Part shown: piece by piece, positions 37,588 through 49,471 of the stretch | Layout: every line of letters begins with the position of its first letter | Position numbering within the stretch: the stretch's first letter is position 1 | Assembly (NCBI GenBank): GCA_018894105.1 | Contig: CM032128.1 | Span: forward strand, 10,025,001-10,089,000 | From: Jacaranda mimosifolia | Taxonomy: Eukaryota; Streptophyta; Magnoliopsida; Lamiales; Bignoniaceae | DNA length: 64,000 bases | Reading direction: 5' to 3' | Translations under genes and position numbers: made by a program | The notes under the pieces: generated by a model | What the model saw: only the letters and a program-made list of their open reading frames with translations | What the model was told of the DNA's origin: nothing | Database searches by the model: none

Positions 37588-38419
37588 ATGGTGAATGGGC
37601 GAAGAGAGGGCAATAAACCTATGGAAGAAAACGAGAGTTTAGAGTCTCTTAGGAAAAGAATTAAGGCATTGGAAGCGGATAAGAAAAAAATGTATGAGAT
37701 ATGCCAAAATCTTCAGGCTAGACTTTATGATATAAGAGGCAATTTGAGAGACAGTCAGGCTGAGAATAATTACCTGAGGTCTGCTATGGTGAATTGAAAT
37801 TATACGGTGGCCAAATTGATGAAAGACGTAGAGAGGGAAGAGCAAAGGATTAGCATTGCTCAAGCTCAAATTGAAGAACGTGGGTCTATTCGTGAACATA
37901 TGGAAGAGACTTTTAGGTTGTTGGAAGTTGGCTCTATGAGAATTCGTGATATGGATCACCTCAACATGAATGATTCAAGGAATGATAGCTCATTTCGGTA
38001 GAGCTATTGATCAGTTTATTGGTGTGGGCTTAGGTATCGATGTTAGTACAGGACCTTTGGGGATACATCTTGCATCGGAGCAGGAACAGGGATCAGGCAT
38101 ACATATCGAGAAGGTAGTTGAGAGAGTTTCGCCTGCAGCACTTGTAGTAGAGCCAGTAGATGACAGAGGTGATGAGGATCCCGAGGAAGAGCTTGAGATA
38201 GATCTAGTATTGGAGTCTTGGTAGATAAGCCACCTGAGGATGTTGATGTAGAGATACTGATACCAGATGAGGATGTAGAGATATTGATGCCAGATGAGGC
38301 GGATGTGAGATGATGATACCCAATGATGATGATGAGATAGAGATACACATGGATGATGAGGTGGTTGATGAAGAGGATACCGAGTCAGTTATTACCGATG
38401 TTGAGGATGTGGACTAAGT
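37588..38419 (+). pseudogene. Pre-gag coiled-coil/acidic ORF of the nested element, broken
   Basis: From ATG at 37588 a frame with one internal TGA (37795) reaches TAG at 37999-38001. It is rich in Glu, Lys, Arg and Leu with heptad-like spacing (LESLRKRIKALEADKKK, RLYDIRGNLRDSQAENNYL, then AQAQIEERGSIREHMEETF), so a coiled coil is likely. After a frame change the sequence becomes strongly acidic: DRGDEDPEEELEIDLVLE, then PPEDVDVEILIPDEDVEIL, then DEVVDEEDTESVITDVEDVD before TAA at 38417-38419. It lies between the primer site and gag, where most Ty3/gypsy elements have only a leader. I recognise no named family. It may be an element-specific extra ORF or a captured gene piece. Confidence 0.55.
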
Positions 38420-38828
38420 ATTTTTGACTAAGATGTGGCCTTTTGTGTATATAGGATAGCAGTATAGCCTAGATATGGCATTTTTCTATATATAAACTAT
38501 CGATATGACCCTAAGCAGATTAGTACGAGCTTGTTGCTCGCAGGCGATGAATGATCTTTCACATTAGTCAAGTCATTTTTCTACGACCTGACATATAGTT
38601 AGCTTAGCAACTTTTTGAAATTTTGAATTTTGACTTGTACATACTATCGTAACTACTAATGCTAACTTGTTTTATAAATGAAAATTTCCATATGTTACTA
38701 TAAACTATATGGTGTGTGGTATTATACTGGTTTTTCTATTCTTTTAAATTTTGAAATTTTCAGAACTGATTAGTGATTGAGAATTGTTCATGAATTGATG
38801 ATTCAGGCTTGAGTATTAAATAAGAATG
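38420..38828. other. Gap between pre-gag ORF and gag
   Basis: About 400 bases, AT-rich, without a recognisable frame. It probably acts as a leader for gag. Confidence 0.5.
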
Positions 38829-39930
38829 ATGGCGTCTCATGAAAGCAACGATGTTCCCGCCCCAGTACGAGAGGGTTGTAGGGGAAGGCCAATTGGAAAA
38901 AGACCTAATATGGCTTGAAACCCCAGACGAGAGGCACTCGTGTATTAGCAACCCTGGAATGAAGAGGAAGTTTCACAGACCAATTTGGAGGGTTAGCCAC
39001 CCATAGGTCAACCTGTTTAGCCTAAAAATCGGGAGGGACTAAGGCACCAGTCGCGTGGGCATGCAAGAGGCAGAAGGGTGAGAATAGTTCATGAGGTCGT
39101 TGATGATCGAGCTTTGGAGAGATTTTTACGATTTCAACCTCCTAAGTTTTTAGGAGAACCTGATGAAAAAAAAGCAGAAGAGTAGTTAGATAACTTGGAA
39201 AACATATTTGAAACTCTTCACTACTCTGATGAACAAAAGGTTTGTTTTGTTGCCTTCCTATTAACTAGTGCTGGACGCAGTTGGTGGAAAATGGTTGACT
39301 AGAGATGGGCTTCAGCAGGGACCCAACGGACTTGGGTCAATTTTGACCAAGGAATTTACGAATAAATATGTTCCACTGGTAGTCAAGCAGTCGTGAGAAA
39401 GAGAGTTCATGAACCTGATACAAGGAGGTCAAACTATTAGTCAGTATGAGGCTGCCTACAGTCGACTAATTCAGTACGCTTCCTATATATTAGCAGATGA
39501 AAGCTGCCAGACACGGCAGTTTATGCAAGGATTGCGGCCGGAATTTAGACATGGATTAGCTCTTTGTGATATACCCAATTATAACGTGACAGTCAATAAA
39601 GCTTTACAATTAGAGTCAGAACTACAAGACATTCGAAGGATCGAGGACATAACTCGAAAGAATAATCCATATCATAGGGGACAAAATAGCTCGGGACGAA
39701 AATAGCCTCGTTTACGAATCGGGAAATTAGTGTCTCGAGTACCCTAGTCTGGCAAAAACCCTAACCAGACTCAGGAAGGAACATAGCAACAATGTGGATA
39801 TTATGGTAGATCAGGACATGAAGAGGCTACTTGTTAGATGAAACATGAGAAGTGTCTAGGATATGGCAGTGACCAACACTTTTTAAAAGAGTGTCCTAGA
39901 AGGGAAGCCCCGGCCCCAGCAGCAAAAGGA
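38829..39930 (+). pseudogene. gag: gag remnant with two damaged zinc knuckles
   Basis: ATG at 38829 opens MASHESNDVPAPVREG, a basic N terminus. The core has RFQPPKFLGEPDEKKAEE, then stop, then LDNLENIFETLHYSDEQKV, and after one frameshift REFMNLIQGGQTISQYEAAY and FMQGLRPEFRHGLALCDIP, matching Retrotrans_gag of Ty3/gypsy elements. Two CCHC knuckles follow (CGYYGRSGHEEATC and CLGYGSDQHFLKEC). In both, the second Cys is Tyr (TAT), which should abolish zinc binding. Stops interrupt at several points, including TAG at 39703 and just after the first knuckle. From about 39409 the frame continues without shift into protease and RT. Confidence 0.85.
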
Positions 39931-40263
39931 AAACAAGTGGCAGGAACTAAAAGCAAACAAAATGTGCAGGCCCGTACCTATGCTTTAACTAGAGAAGACA
40001 CACCCAATCCAAATGAAGTAATTGAAGGTATGGTTTCAATAACTTGCATTTTTGGTAATGCTTTGTATGACCCCGGTGCATCTCATTCCTTCATATCTTC
40101 TGCCTTTTCTCAAAAATTAAGCAAACAACCAGAAATCGTGACCTATCAAATAGAGGTTTTGACACCACTAGGGGAAAGTTTAACAATAGATATAACATAT
40201 TGAGATTGTCCAATGCTAATAGGGGATGAGATAGATCCAGCTAACCTTATACAGATGCCTCTT
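39931..40263 (+). pseudogene. Aspartic protease remnant
   Basis: In the same frame as the second half of gag. The active-site region reads ALYDPGASHSFISSAF with the catalytic Asp, as in the RVP_2 retropepsin family. VEVLTPLG-like sequence (IEVLTPLGESLTID) follows. A TGA at 40201-40203, likely from CGA, interrupts before a continuation with PMLIGDEIDP. Confidence 0.8.
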
Positions 40264-40689
40264 TAAGGATATTATCTCATTTTGGGAATGGATTGGTTAT
40301 ATAAACATCAGGCGCAGATGAGCTATTTCACGAAGAGTATCAAGCTAGGAGGCAAAATGTTGATATCTGCTCATTCCATCTCAGATAAAGCCACCTCGAT
40401 GTCACTAATATCCGCATTAGAGGCCAAAAGAATTCTTAAGGAAAGTGGACAAGGATTTTTAGCTTATCCCATAAATAAGCCTCGAGACACCGCCAAGTTG
40501 GAAGAAGTGGATATAGTGGCCGAGTATCCGAAAGTATTTCCAGAAGAGCTGAATTCAATACCTCCTAATAGAGAAATAGAATTTGTTATTCACACTCTAC
40601 CAAGAGCCGTACCTATATCAAAGACTCCCTATAGAATGGCCCCAGCAGAGTTGAAGGAGTTAAAGGATCAACTTTGTGAAGCTTTGTGA
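40264..40689 (+). pseudogene. pol: Protease end and truncated reverse transcriptase start
   Basis: After TAA (40264-40266) the same frame reads ILGMDWLYKHQAQ, the conserved protease/RT junction, then EYPKVFPEELNSIPPNREIE and KTPYRMAPAELKELKDQL, the first RT segment. Immediately after, the frame becomes CEAL and stops, because the DNA has crossed into LTR sequence. The RT catalytic YxDD, RNase H and integrase are absent. Confidence 0.85.
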
Positions 40690-42085
40690 AAATTGATTTG
40701 AGGTTCTCTTGATTTGAATTTGATTGATATCTAATTCGTTTTATTGAAAATGATAGTCCAAATCAGCTTTGTGAAGCTTTGTGAAAATTGATTTTTTCTG
40801 AAAACTGAACTGTACGACCGAGTAGCTTGTGTTTTCTTTAAAACTAATCTGAACACACTGATTTACTGTTCTAGCGCCATGAACTTTGGCAGTGTTATTG
40901 TATCATTCATGTTGAATTGGTGTTTTGAGTGTCAAATATCGTATTGATTTCCTTGATTGATTAGTATATTGTGGATTTACTGTGTCGGCATCATTGTTCA
41001 GTTATTCTGCCCTATTGGCAATTGATCGTTCAAAATATTAATTGAAAATGATACAGGAGGATTGTTGGGCCGAGAGCCTTGCCAAGCTGTTGTACTTGTG
41101 CTATTGTTTTGCCAAGCTGTTGTGCTTGTGCCATTGTTATTGCCAAGTTGTCATGCTTGTCCTATTGTTATTGCCGAGCTGATGCTCATGCCATTGTGAT
41201 TATTGAACTATTATTGTGGAACGATTGTATTGTTATGGATGTATAAGGATATTCTGATATGCATACTTGCTTTTATTTGATATGCATAGTCTGTTGAGCT
41301 TTCACTTTTAAATTGTTTTAGCTCATGGAGCAATAAGGCTGGAGTGAGTTCCTAGTTTGGCTTGGGCTGAAGCCAAGCCAACTGAGCCCTCCCGACTGCA
41401 ATCGGTTGAGATACTCTATACCTCCCGAACAGCATCGGTTGAGATGATCCTGGGCCTTTTGAGCTGACGGTTACAGCATCATGACTTAGCAAACATTAAT
41501 TACTTGCAAATGTGTTTTCTTCATTATGGCTTGTTTTAAGCTTCTATAGTTTCGTGTTATTGAGCTTCATTGTTATTGTTAACTCTAGATAGTGACGCAC
41601 AGAGATAAGAAGCTAATGTACCAACATCTTTTCCGCCCTTTCATTGAGGAGATCTAGGAGTAGTTCCTTATGACTCACCCTCGTACTGTTTGTTTCCTTT
41701 CAGACAGATATGAGACTAGAGGCTTGGATTGAGGGTTGTGGCTAAATGTTTTGTATTAAGTTTGGTGAATGTATGTTTATATGTGAATTCACCATTGAAT
41801 ATGTGTGGGTATTATATATCAGGAAGAATATGAGTCTTTTGGCATGTATGAATGATATTGCTTATGTTGACATTTGTTTTGACTGACGATGGGTGATTAG
41901 TATGACTTCAGCACTCTGATATTATTGTATTTAGTTTAAAGCATGATGTGAGTTGTGATCACTGTGGTTTATTGGAGAATTTTGGAAAAAAATTTATGAG
42001 CCTATCGGATTTGTTATTGCATGTTATAGGATTGATTTGAGTGGCATTCTGACATTTGGGTTATATCCCGAGTGGGGGTGCTACA
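40690..42085 (+). repeat. Truncated 3' LTR of the nested element
   Basis: Corresponds to about 36068-37428 of the 5' LTR; the first 1.75 kb of the LTR is missing. At the junction GAAGCTTTGTGAAAATTGAT appears twice (40678 and again near 40769), about 90 bases apart, whereas the 5' LTR has it once. The deletion was thus accompanied by a local duplication. Repeats of GCCAAGCTGTTGTGCTTGTG (41092-41165) are expanded compared with the 5' LTR. Confidence 0.85.
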
Positions 42086-42194
42086 AGATTAGAGATTGAA
42101 TTCACAATTGATAAGTTTGAATTTCATTTTATTTGTACAAATTTTTCTTGTCTTGTAACTTTATTTATTGCAGGCAAAAAAATTTGCACTTAAA
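42086..42194 (+). repeat. 3' LTR of the gag-only element, right part
   Basis: Continues the LTR interrupted at 34313. It begins with the AGATT duplication and ends GCACTTAAA where the 5' LTR has GTGCTTACA. CTTAT (42195-42199) follows and matches the left flank of the element. Confidence 0.85.
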
Positions 42195-42509
42195 CTTATA
42201 TTTGCAAATCAATAAGAATCTTTTTAGAATTCAAAATAAGTTAAAATAACAAATCAATAAAAAAATTTCTATCTAATTAAGGTATTAAAATTATCAGTAA
42301 TTAATATTTAGTAAAGATAGATAAGAAATATTATTTAATTTTGAATTTAAATATTATTGATTTCAAATTTGAATACTATGTTAATAAATTATGCCTGAAT
42401 TTGAATTAAATTATTACTTATCTAATTAAATTTTAGATTTTTTTGATAAAGATAAGTATTAAAAACCAATAAGCATATTTGAATTTAATTGAAAATTTTA
42501 AAATTCTAT

Positions 42510-43210
42510 GGCCTTGTTCTCCTATGTTTTGGCTATTTTCTTGAAATTTTTTTGGGGAATGTGGTTTTGGGAGAAAATTTGAAAAATGTGCCAAGCGTTT
42601 CTATTGTTTTGGAAAACATGGAAAATAATTTAAGAATGAGTTGTCTATTTCTTTATGTTTTGGGGAAAGATAAACTTTATTGTGAATATCAAATTAGTTA
42701 GTTTTTTTTATTAGATTTGTAGGGTGAAAGTGATTTAATTAATTTAATGTGTTACTTTAGTAAATAAATTGTTTATTAAATTTAATTAAGTTTTTCGATA
42801 TTAGTTTAATTAAATTTGTAAGCATAAGTTTTAGAATTGTTTTAGTAAAATTTTAATATTTTATTATATGTATATATATTATATATAAGTGAAGTAATAG
42901 AGTAATAAATGAATGAGTAATATGATAGATAGAGTTAGAAAATGAGGGGATAGGTGTGGTTTTTAGAGTGTAGGGTTTTTGTGGGTGAATAAAGAGGGGT
43001 TTTTTTGGATATAAAATTGTAATGTTTCAAGAGAAAGATTAGAAAATGTATTTATATTTTGGGATTGTTTTGGGGAATGAAAATTTTAAAGAGGGGTTTT
43101 TTTGGATATAAAATTGTAATGTTTCAAGAGAAAGATTAGAAAATGTACTTATATTTTGGGATTGTTTTGGGGAATGAAATTTTTTTCCCAAAACATAGGA
43201 GAACAAGTCC
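42510..43210. mobile_element. MITE-like element with about 23-bp inverted termini
   Basis: GGCCTTGTTCTCCTATGTTTTGG (42510-42532) reappears inverted at 43188-43210 with two adjacent mismatches near its start. Similarity extends further inside (TTTGGGGAATG on the left, inverted on the right). I could not see a convincing target duplication, so the class is left open. The 70-codon frame inside has no domain. Confidence 0.68.
42991..43186. repeat. 98-bp perfect-like tandem duplication inside the MITE
   Basis: AAAGAGGGGTTTTTTTGGAT through GGGATTGTTTTGGGGAATGA appears twice in direct succession (42991 and 43089), nearly identical, so it arose recently. Confidence 0.88.
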
Positions 43211-46200
43211 TAAAAAACTAGAATTTTTTCAAATTAAATTATAGTAAAAAAATATAGCGCCCTGCTATAAATGACAATATGGATAAACTTCTATTTCAAG
43301 TTACTTTTTGGGTAATTGTGGCAGATTTGAAATCCATATAATCTAAATGACTAAATCCACAAATTGTTACTTCAAATAGTCAGCTGTTCCATCCAAACGC
43401 AACACTACACTTCTATGACATCATTTGATTACTTTCATAAATAAGGATTTAAAATTCATATTGAACTTATCATACTTTATTGGATAAATTTGAGTTTTAT
43501 GTATTTCAAATATTTTAGCTAGTAATCATTTTAAACTATATTTCAATGACTATGGTAAAAATAAAATTCACTTCATATTGATGTCATTTGAAAACTTAAC
43601 TCTAGTATTTCTTCAAAATTCAAATTCTTTAATCCAAATTTAATTTCACACCGAAACATAGAAAAAAATATATTCAATAGTTTCCTGCAAATATTTCAAG
43701 GAATTGGAAATCTGCAAGTTTTGTTACACCATCATAATATTATTTTAACGGTAAAAAGCATCACATTTATATTTTATCGAAATGTTCATTACACACCTAT
43801 ACTCCTAAAATTGTAAAATTATCAACCACTCTCATCTAACATTCATAATTATCAAAATTTTTCCTCTAAAAATACAATGTTACTAAAACCCCTATCGTTA
43901 AGGTTAAATTTTTGAGGAAAGATGATGAAGTCAGCAAAAAATTATATATTTTTTATCTTATTGTGCCCTTAAACCCACAACTATTATAACTTAGTGATTA
44001 AAATGCTTTTGGTAAGATTTCAAAATTTTAAGGGGTGTGCATGTAATATTTTTGTAATTAAAAGAAAAAATATTATAAAAATTGTGTTATGTACTGATTA
44101 TATCAGTTGGAAAAAAATGGCTCTTGAGGCAAAGAAAAGAAAAAATAGCCATTATATTATTCATATATGGTAGACTAAAAATCATAATTGCATTTGTCAT
44201 ATGAAAATAACTTGTTGAAACACTTCTTTTACTGTTGTAGAGTTGAACTACATACAGAAAATAAAAATGTTTTCGAAGACATTACAGAAAGGAAATGAAA
44301 TGAATATAATAGGGTCTAAAACCACAACAAATCTAGGAAAGTTGTTATATTGTGCCTCGAGTATATGATTTCTCCAATTATTATATATTATATATGTACG
44401 GATGAAGGTGAATAAGTACATAATGCATATATCATAACTCGTAATGAAAGTGAAGAAAGAGAACTTTTACAGGAGAGACGCGAGTTACAACAAATACATA
44501 TATACTAATAAAACTATATATATAGGTCAGTGCTTCAGTTGCTAGAACTAAATTTAAAGATACCAAGAGTCCTAGTTTTTCAAAATAAATATGTTTGTAT
44601 TTTACTAATACTGTAACTTTAACATTATTGAAAGTTATCATTGTCCTCTCACTTCCATTTTCTTGTTTTTGAATTAGTAAATTATATTTTTTAAAAATCT
44701 AATTAAGTTTATGTATGTATAATTTTATTATGTGAAGCATCTCACAATCCAGTTTATGCTCTTTTTCTAGTATTATAAGATTAAAATAATTTCCAATAAA
44801 TAGATTTAATTTTACACGTTAAAAAAATAAAAATTTCTTTTGTTTTCATTCATTTTTCTGCTTAATTTCTTTCTGTCGATCAATTACTTTTTCCATTTAT
44901 TATATTAATCATGATTTTTCTTCTCTTTTTGAAGGTATTATTAATGTGGAGAATTTCATATGTAGGGGGTGGCTAATAGGTGGGTAGAAAGAGCCGACAA
45001 AATGAACAATAAAAGAGAGTGAGAGTCAGGAAAAGAGAGAGGAAGAAGGAACTGATGGGAAGAAATGTTGGGCTGCAGTAGAGAGAGAGAGCATGACAAA
45101 AGGCCTAGAAATTAAGAAGAGTGGGTGGACAAGAAAAGAAGATGAAGAATATAATAATGTGAAAGGGAGGGAAGGAGGCAACAACAAATAAACACAAGAA
45201 AGAAGGAGCATAGGAGATGTGACTCATGGAAATGTGTGGTGACTGGTGACCTTGGTGAGGGAGAGATGGATGTTGCGGGGGGTGAGGGGATTATATAGTA
45301 CAATACTATTTGGGAGTACTATTATAGAATTGGGCTTATCTAAATTAAGTCAAAATAACAAAAGATGAGAGTGATCCATTTTAAGAGTTGATTTCAAAAT
45401 TTAAACACATGTTAATAATGGAGGATGGATGAAAATGATATTTTCAGTTAAAATATTTATTTTTTAAAAAACAAATGCCAGGTGATGTATTAGCTAGGAA
45501 GGAAACACCCTTTCAACCGTAAAAATATTATAAATATATTCTTTTACAAGTAGATAAAAATTACCAAGGCACAAATTTTTTATTTTTGAAAAAAAAGGTC
45601 AATTTACGACTTTCACTTGAAATTTTAAAGTGGAGGTGCCCCCCCCCCCCTCCCCGGCCCGGGTTTATTACAATATATATTAGTATAATTAATTTAAAGA
45701 ATATATTAAAGAGAAGAAGTTATTTAATATTAATTAAAAGTAACTAATTTTAATTTTTATCATTAAATTTTTTTAAAAAATTAACTTTTATTATGGGCCT
45801 TAAATAAAAAACTAATTCTCTAGATTTATTAAATTGAATTAAGTTTATTTTTAATTAAAGATAAAAATTAAAGTCAATTAATGAAGTATCTATCTATATT
45901 ACTTTTTGAAATTCAAAACAAATTCTTAAGTCCATATTTACAATCAAGTAATCAAATGAAGACTATTAAGTAGGCTAGTTAAGGCATTTCTATTTTATTT
46001 GTTTGTGAAAACATTACTGGAGTTTAGCCGATTAAATTTTAAGGCACTTGCAAAATAATTAAATTATCTCATTTTGACTTTAATAAGATTGAGATAAGTA
46101 TAAATGTGAGTGGATATTTTTCTTTATGTTTCAACAACTACAAATGGAAGAACTTTTTTTATTATGAATATTATCAAGGACATATATGTTTCAGAATAAG

Positions 46201-46445
46201 ATGAAAACATGCTTTAGAACTTTTTCTTTGACTTTTAGTTATTTATATTGAAAAAACTATCACTAAATATTGATTTGATTGATTTACAAACTTTCTGCTA
46301 TAAAGGAGCACACACTCAATTTTTGATTAAAATGTGTATTTTGAATTCACAAATATAAAAATTATATTTAAAACCTTTAAATTTTATAATTTTCACCCCC
46401 CACAGTCTCATTTATGGATCCGCCCTTGGTTAGAAGGAATGAGCT

Positions 46446-46477
<32 letters not shown>

Positions 46478-48133
46478 CACTATTTGAAAATAAAGTGTAG
46501 ATATAATGATGAACCCTAGCTACTTTGAATAACAAACTTAGTACTACAAGAGGCACACATGCAAGGATCCTATAATGAAAGTTTTGATTAAGGTCATCAA
46601 TCAAGCAAAAATAATAGATGTATATCTATCTATATATATAGTTAACCCTTGACAAAGGGCCCAAATTTCTGCTTTATTAATGTAATAGTGTGGTATCAAT
46701 ATGCATTATTAATTATTATTTCGAATTCTCCGGTGACATTTGCCATTTGGTACGCAGCAAAGAAAAGAAATTAATTAATTAAGAAAAAACAAAAGGCAAG
46801 ATATATAATCAGTGCAGCAGCTGGAACAACAAAGACAGGCAACTGAATAGTATGTTAAAGAAAAATCAAAAAGGACAGGTACCACGCTATTCCACCACTT
46901 ATCTCACCTAATTAACACAGACTGACAGAAGGCGAGTCAAATTAATTATGGAGTTTAGGACCACTTGCCAATTAATTTGGAAGATGATTGATGGTGCACA
47001 GGTGACCACTACTACGACCCATGAAAATAAAGTTGCTTTACTCACATCTCTGTGCTGCAATTCAATTCTTCCTTACGGGAAGAATGTGTTCGTTGAGAAC
47101 ACATATAATTATATATATTGCGTGAGCAAAGGGGAATTGATATGGCTACGCAGTAGGCTAACCGGATCAAAATTGTCCAGCAATTATATATAGTAATCTT
47201 GGTTTTTTGTCAACACTACTAAAAGTTGAATTTCTCATATTAAATATTGATCATGAAATATTTTTCTCGACGTGAAGAATTCGCTTAAGTAAGATAATTA
47301 AAAAAAAATAAATGCTATTCTTTATTTTATTCTATTTTACAAACTCTTAAGATTGTGTTGGGGGTTGGCGCCTATCCTCTATTAAAGGGTTAAAGAAGAT
47401 GGTGACTTAGTGACAAAACAAAATCGATGACGGGAGCTTAATTATTTCATTTGTTTACTCAATATATAATATTCTTAGCAAAAGTATAATTTCAACATTA
47501 ACTTATAGCCCACTTATCGGTAGAATTAAGTAGAAAAACTGTACAAATGATGAAGGGGAAAATTAATAAATACTAAAAATTATTGCAGAAATACTTACAC
47601 ACACACACATATATATATATACCTGATATTTCATGTTCAATAATTGTCTCGATAATCTTTCATCGTTCATGGCTATAGAAAATTTTATGTTATGTTTTGA
47701 TCTTGAATTTTTTTCATACTTAAATTTCCATTTTAGATGATGTCACTTTACATTTTTATTTTATTTTATATATATATTGTACTCTTCTATTATTTTTTTT
47801 CTAATTAAAATTCAGGCTCCATACGTAACTTTGATATACAATTAAAATTTCGTCTGAACCCAATAAAATTGTTTGATGATATTTTCACGAAATTATGAAA
47901 GAGACCCACATAAGATTTAGTAAAAGTACAATTAAAATTAGTTCGAAGTTGCACGTACAAGAACACACTTTTCTGTCCCTGAAGATGCATTGTATTTTCA
48001 CAGGCAATGGTATGGCCACAAACATCATGGTAAAACTGTGGGTTTATTTTGGTGAAAGGTATTTTGTGTTTTCAGTTTTAATTTATGGCTAACCGGTGAT
48101 AAATCTCTAATGTCATTTTTATATTATGTTACA
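43211..48133. other. AT-rich intergenic sequence
   Basis: No gene recognised over almost 5 kb. It contains a C-tract (about 45639-45664, ending cccggcccggg), a (TA)n tract at about 46448-46474 and AC/AT repeats near 47597-47622. The stretch 46710-47200 is less repetitive than its surroundings and holds an 81-codon plus-strand frame (46948-47193) with no recognised domain. It might be part of a regulatory or unannotated gene region, but nothing supports a call. Confidence 0.5.
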
Positions 48134-48141
48134 TACCAGCA

Positions 48142-49463
48142 TAGGGTGTAAATGGGTAGGGTTTTACCCTACCGAAGTCCATACTCAAAACTAATACTCA
48201 TTTACCTACCCTACCCACTTAGACCTATTATCCATTGGGTCTACTGTTTGGACCCATCACTTTTGGGTTGGGTCCAAACCCGACCCAATTTTTTGGTTTT
48301 TTTTTTTTTTTTTCATCAGATTCTGTTGTTGATGGGTAGCAAAATTGCTGCTATTTTTCAAAAAAATTCTTCACTCAATGTATTTGACATATAATTAATA
48401 TTTCTTCACTCAATAATGAGGTGAGGTAAGCCTGTCAATGAAATGGGGAGGGTATTTTGCGCTATCCAAGTTCATACCCTAACATACCCAAATAGTTAGA
48501 CCCTATGTTTACTTTACGCTATTCAACCCATAAACCCAATTACCCATGGCCTAAAATACCCAAATAATAGACATTACCCTATCAAACCCATGAACCATTG
48601 GGTCTATGTTTGGGTCTAGTTTATTAGACTACATTTTTTAATTGTGTTTTAACCCGACTAATTTTTTCATTTTCCCCAAATTTTCTTATTGTCAATCAAA
48701 ATGCTAAAACTACCTAATATTTGAATGCTAGAATAATTTATTAATATTGACTAATTTTTTGGGGCATATTTTAAAAATGTTAACTAGATTTTTTTAAATT
48801 AAAAAAGAGTATACATTTAACTTTTTTATGCATACATCAAATTTATATGGTTTGTATGAAAAGAAAGTATCATCCAAACATCCAAATTGGAATGTGTAAA
48901 CCAACATGTAAGAAAGAAATTTATTATTTCAGATAAATTAAGAAGTACAATAATTACAAATAAATAAATTTAAAATAATTTTAATTTTTTTATTTTATAT
49001 ATATTAAAAATTTAGGTATACACTTCAAGTATGCCATGATTATTAGTATAAATTTAATTTTGATATAACTAATTTGGGTTAGCTAGTTAAATTTGAGTAT
49101 TTGAAAAATGAGTAATTTCAAGGTATGGGATATGCGGATAAGTTTTGCATATAAAAATAATTACATCCATTCGATTATTTTTAATATATTTTTAGGTTTA
49201 GGTTTAACGAAAATGGTAACTAAATAAAGTTTTATGAGTAAAAAAGATTAAAGTTGGGAAGGAGGGAGTTGGAACATAGGTATTTTTTGGGTATTGGATA
49301 TTTTATGGGTATAAACCCTACCTTTATCCGTTCCATTTTTCTTAATGGGTCTGGGTAGGGTCCAGGCCTCATGTCTATTTGTTGGGTATGTGTATGACCG
49401 TATAAGTATTGTACTATTGTCATGGGCATGGGTAGGGTAAAACCCTATCCATTAATAGGCCTA
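48142..49463. mobile_element. Non-autonomous hAT-like element (1.3 kb)
   Basis: An exact 8-bp duplication TACCAGCA flanks the element (48134-48141 and 49464-49471), the hAT hallmark. The left end TAGGGTGTAAATGGGTAGGG and the inverted right end TAGGCCTATTAATGGATAGG share most positions and continue as GTTTTACCCTACC in both. Subterminal sequence is full of GGGTA/ACCC words. No transposase frame is present. Around 48429-48560 a second hAT-like terminus (CCTGTCAATGAAATGGGGAG) appears, maybe a nested or rearranged copy. Confidence 0.82.
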
Positions 49464-49471
49464 TACCAGCA

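Larger units (their letters stand above)
34314..42085 (+). mobile_element. Nested long-LTR Ty3/gypsy element with internal deletion
   Basis: Begins TGTAACATCCC and ends GTGCTACA, with the perfect 5-bp duplication AGATT at 34309-34313 and 42086-42090. The 5' LTR is complete (3.1 kb). The interior carries a pre-gag coiled-coil/acidic region, gag, protease and the first part of RT. The rest of RT, RNase H, integrase and the first half of the 3' LTR are deleted. The long LTR, Met-type primer site and protein motifs fit the Tekay/Del lineage (inference). It inserted after the gag-only element. The family resembles, but is not the same as, the one at 3786-12270. Confidence 0.9.
30366..42194 (+). 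mobile_element. Gag-only Ty3/gypsy element, split by a nested insertion
   Basis: LTRs start TGTAGACATATCAAT. The 5' LTR ends GTGCTTACA and is followed by a TGGCACGC-type primer site. The 3' LTR is preceded by GAGGTGGGGGCATT. The 5-bp duplication CTTAT flanks the whole (30361-30365 and 42195-42199), which fixes the outer boundary even though 34314-42085 is another element inserted in the 3' LTR. Without the insertion the element is about 4.1 kb and codes only for a broken gag, with satellite-like sequence where pol should be. It is therefore non-autonomous and depended on a helper. Confidence 0.88.

Noticed and set aside
43690..44100. Possible MITE with CCCCT-like ends
   Set aside because: I could not find convincing inverted termini or a target duplication.
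46948..47193. 81-codon frame in a relatively unique spacer segment
   Set aside because: It could be part of a real gene, but has no domain, no splice context and no homologue I recognise, so it is not called.
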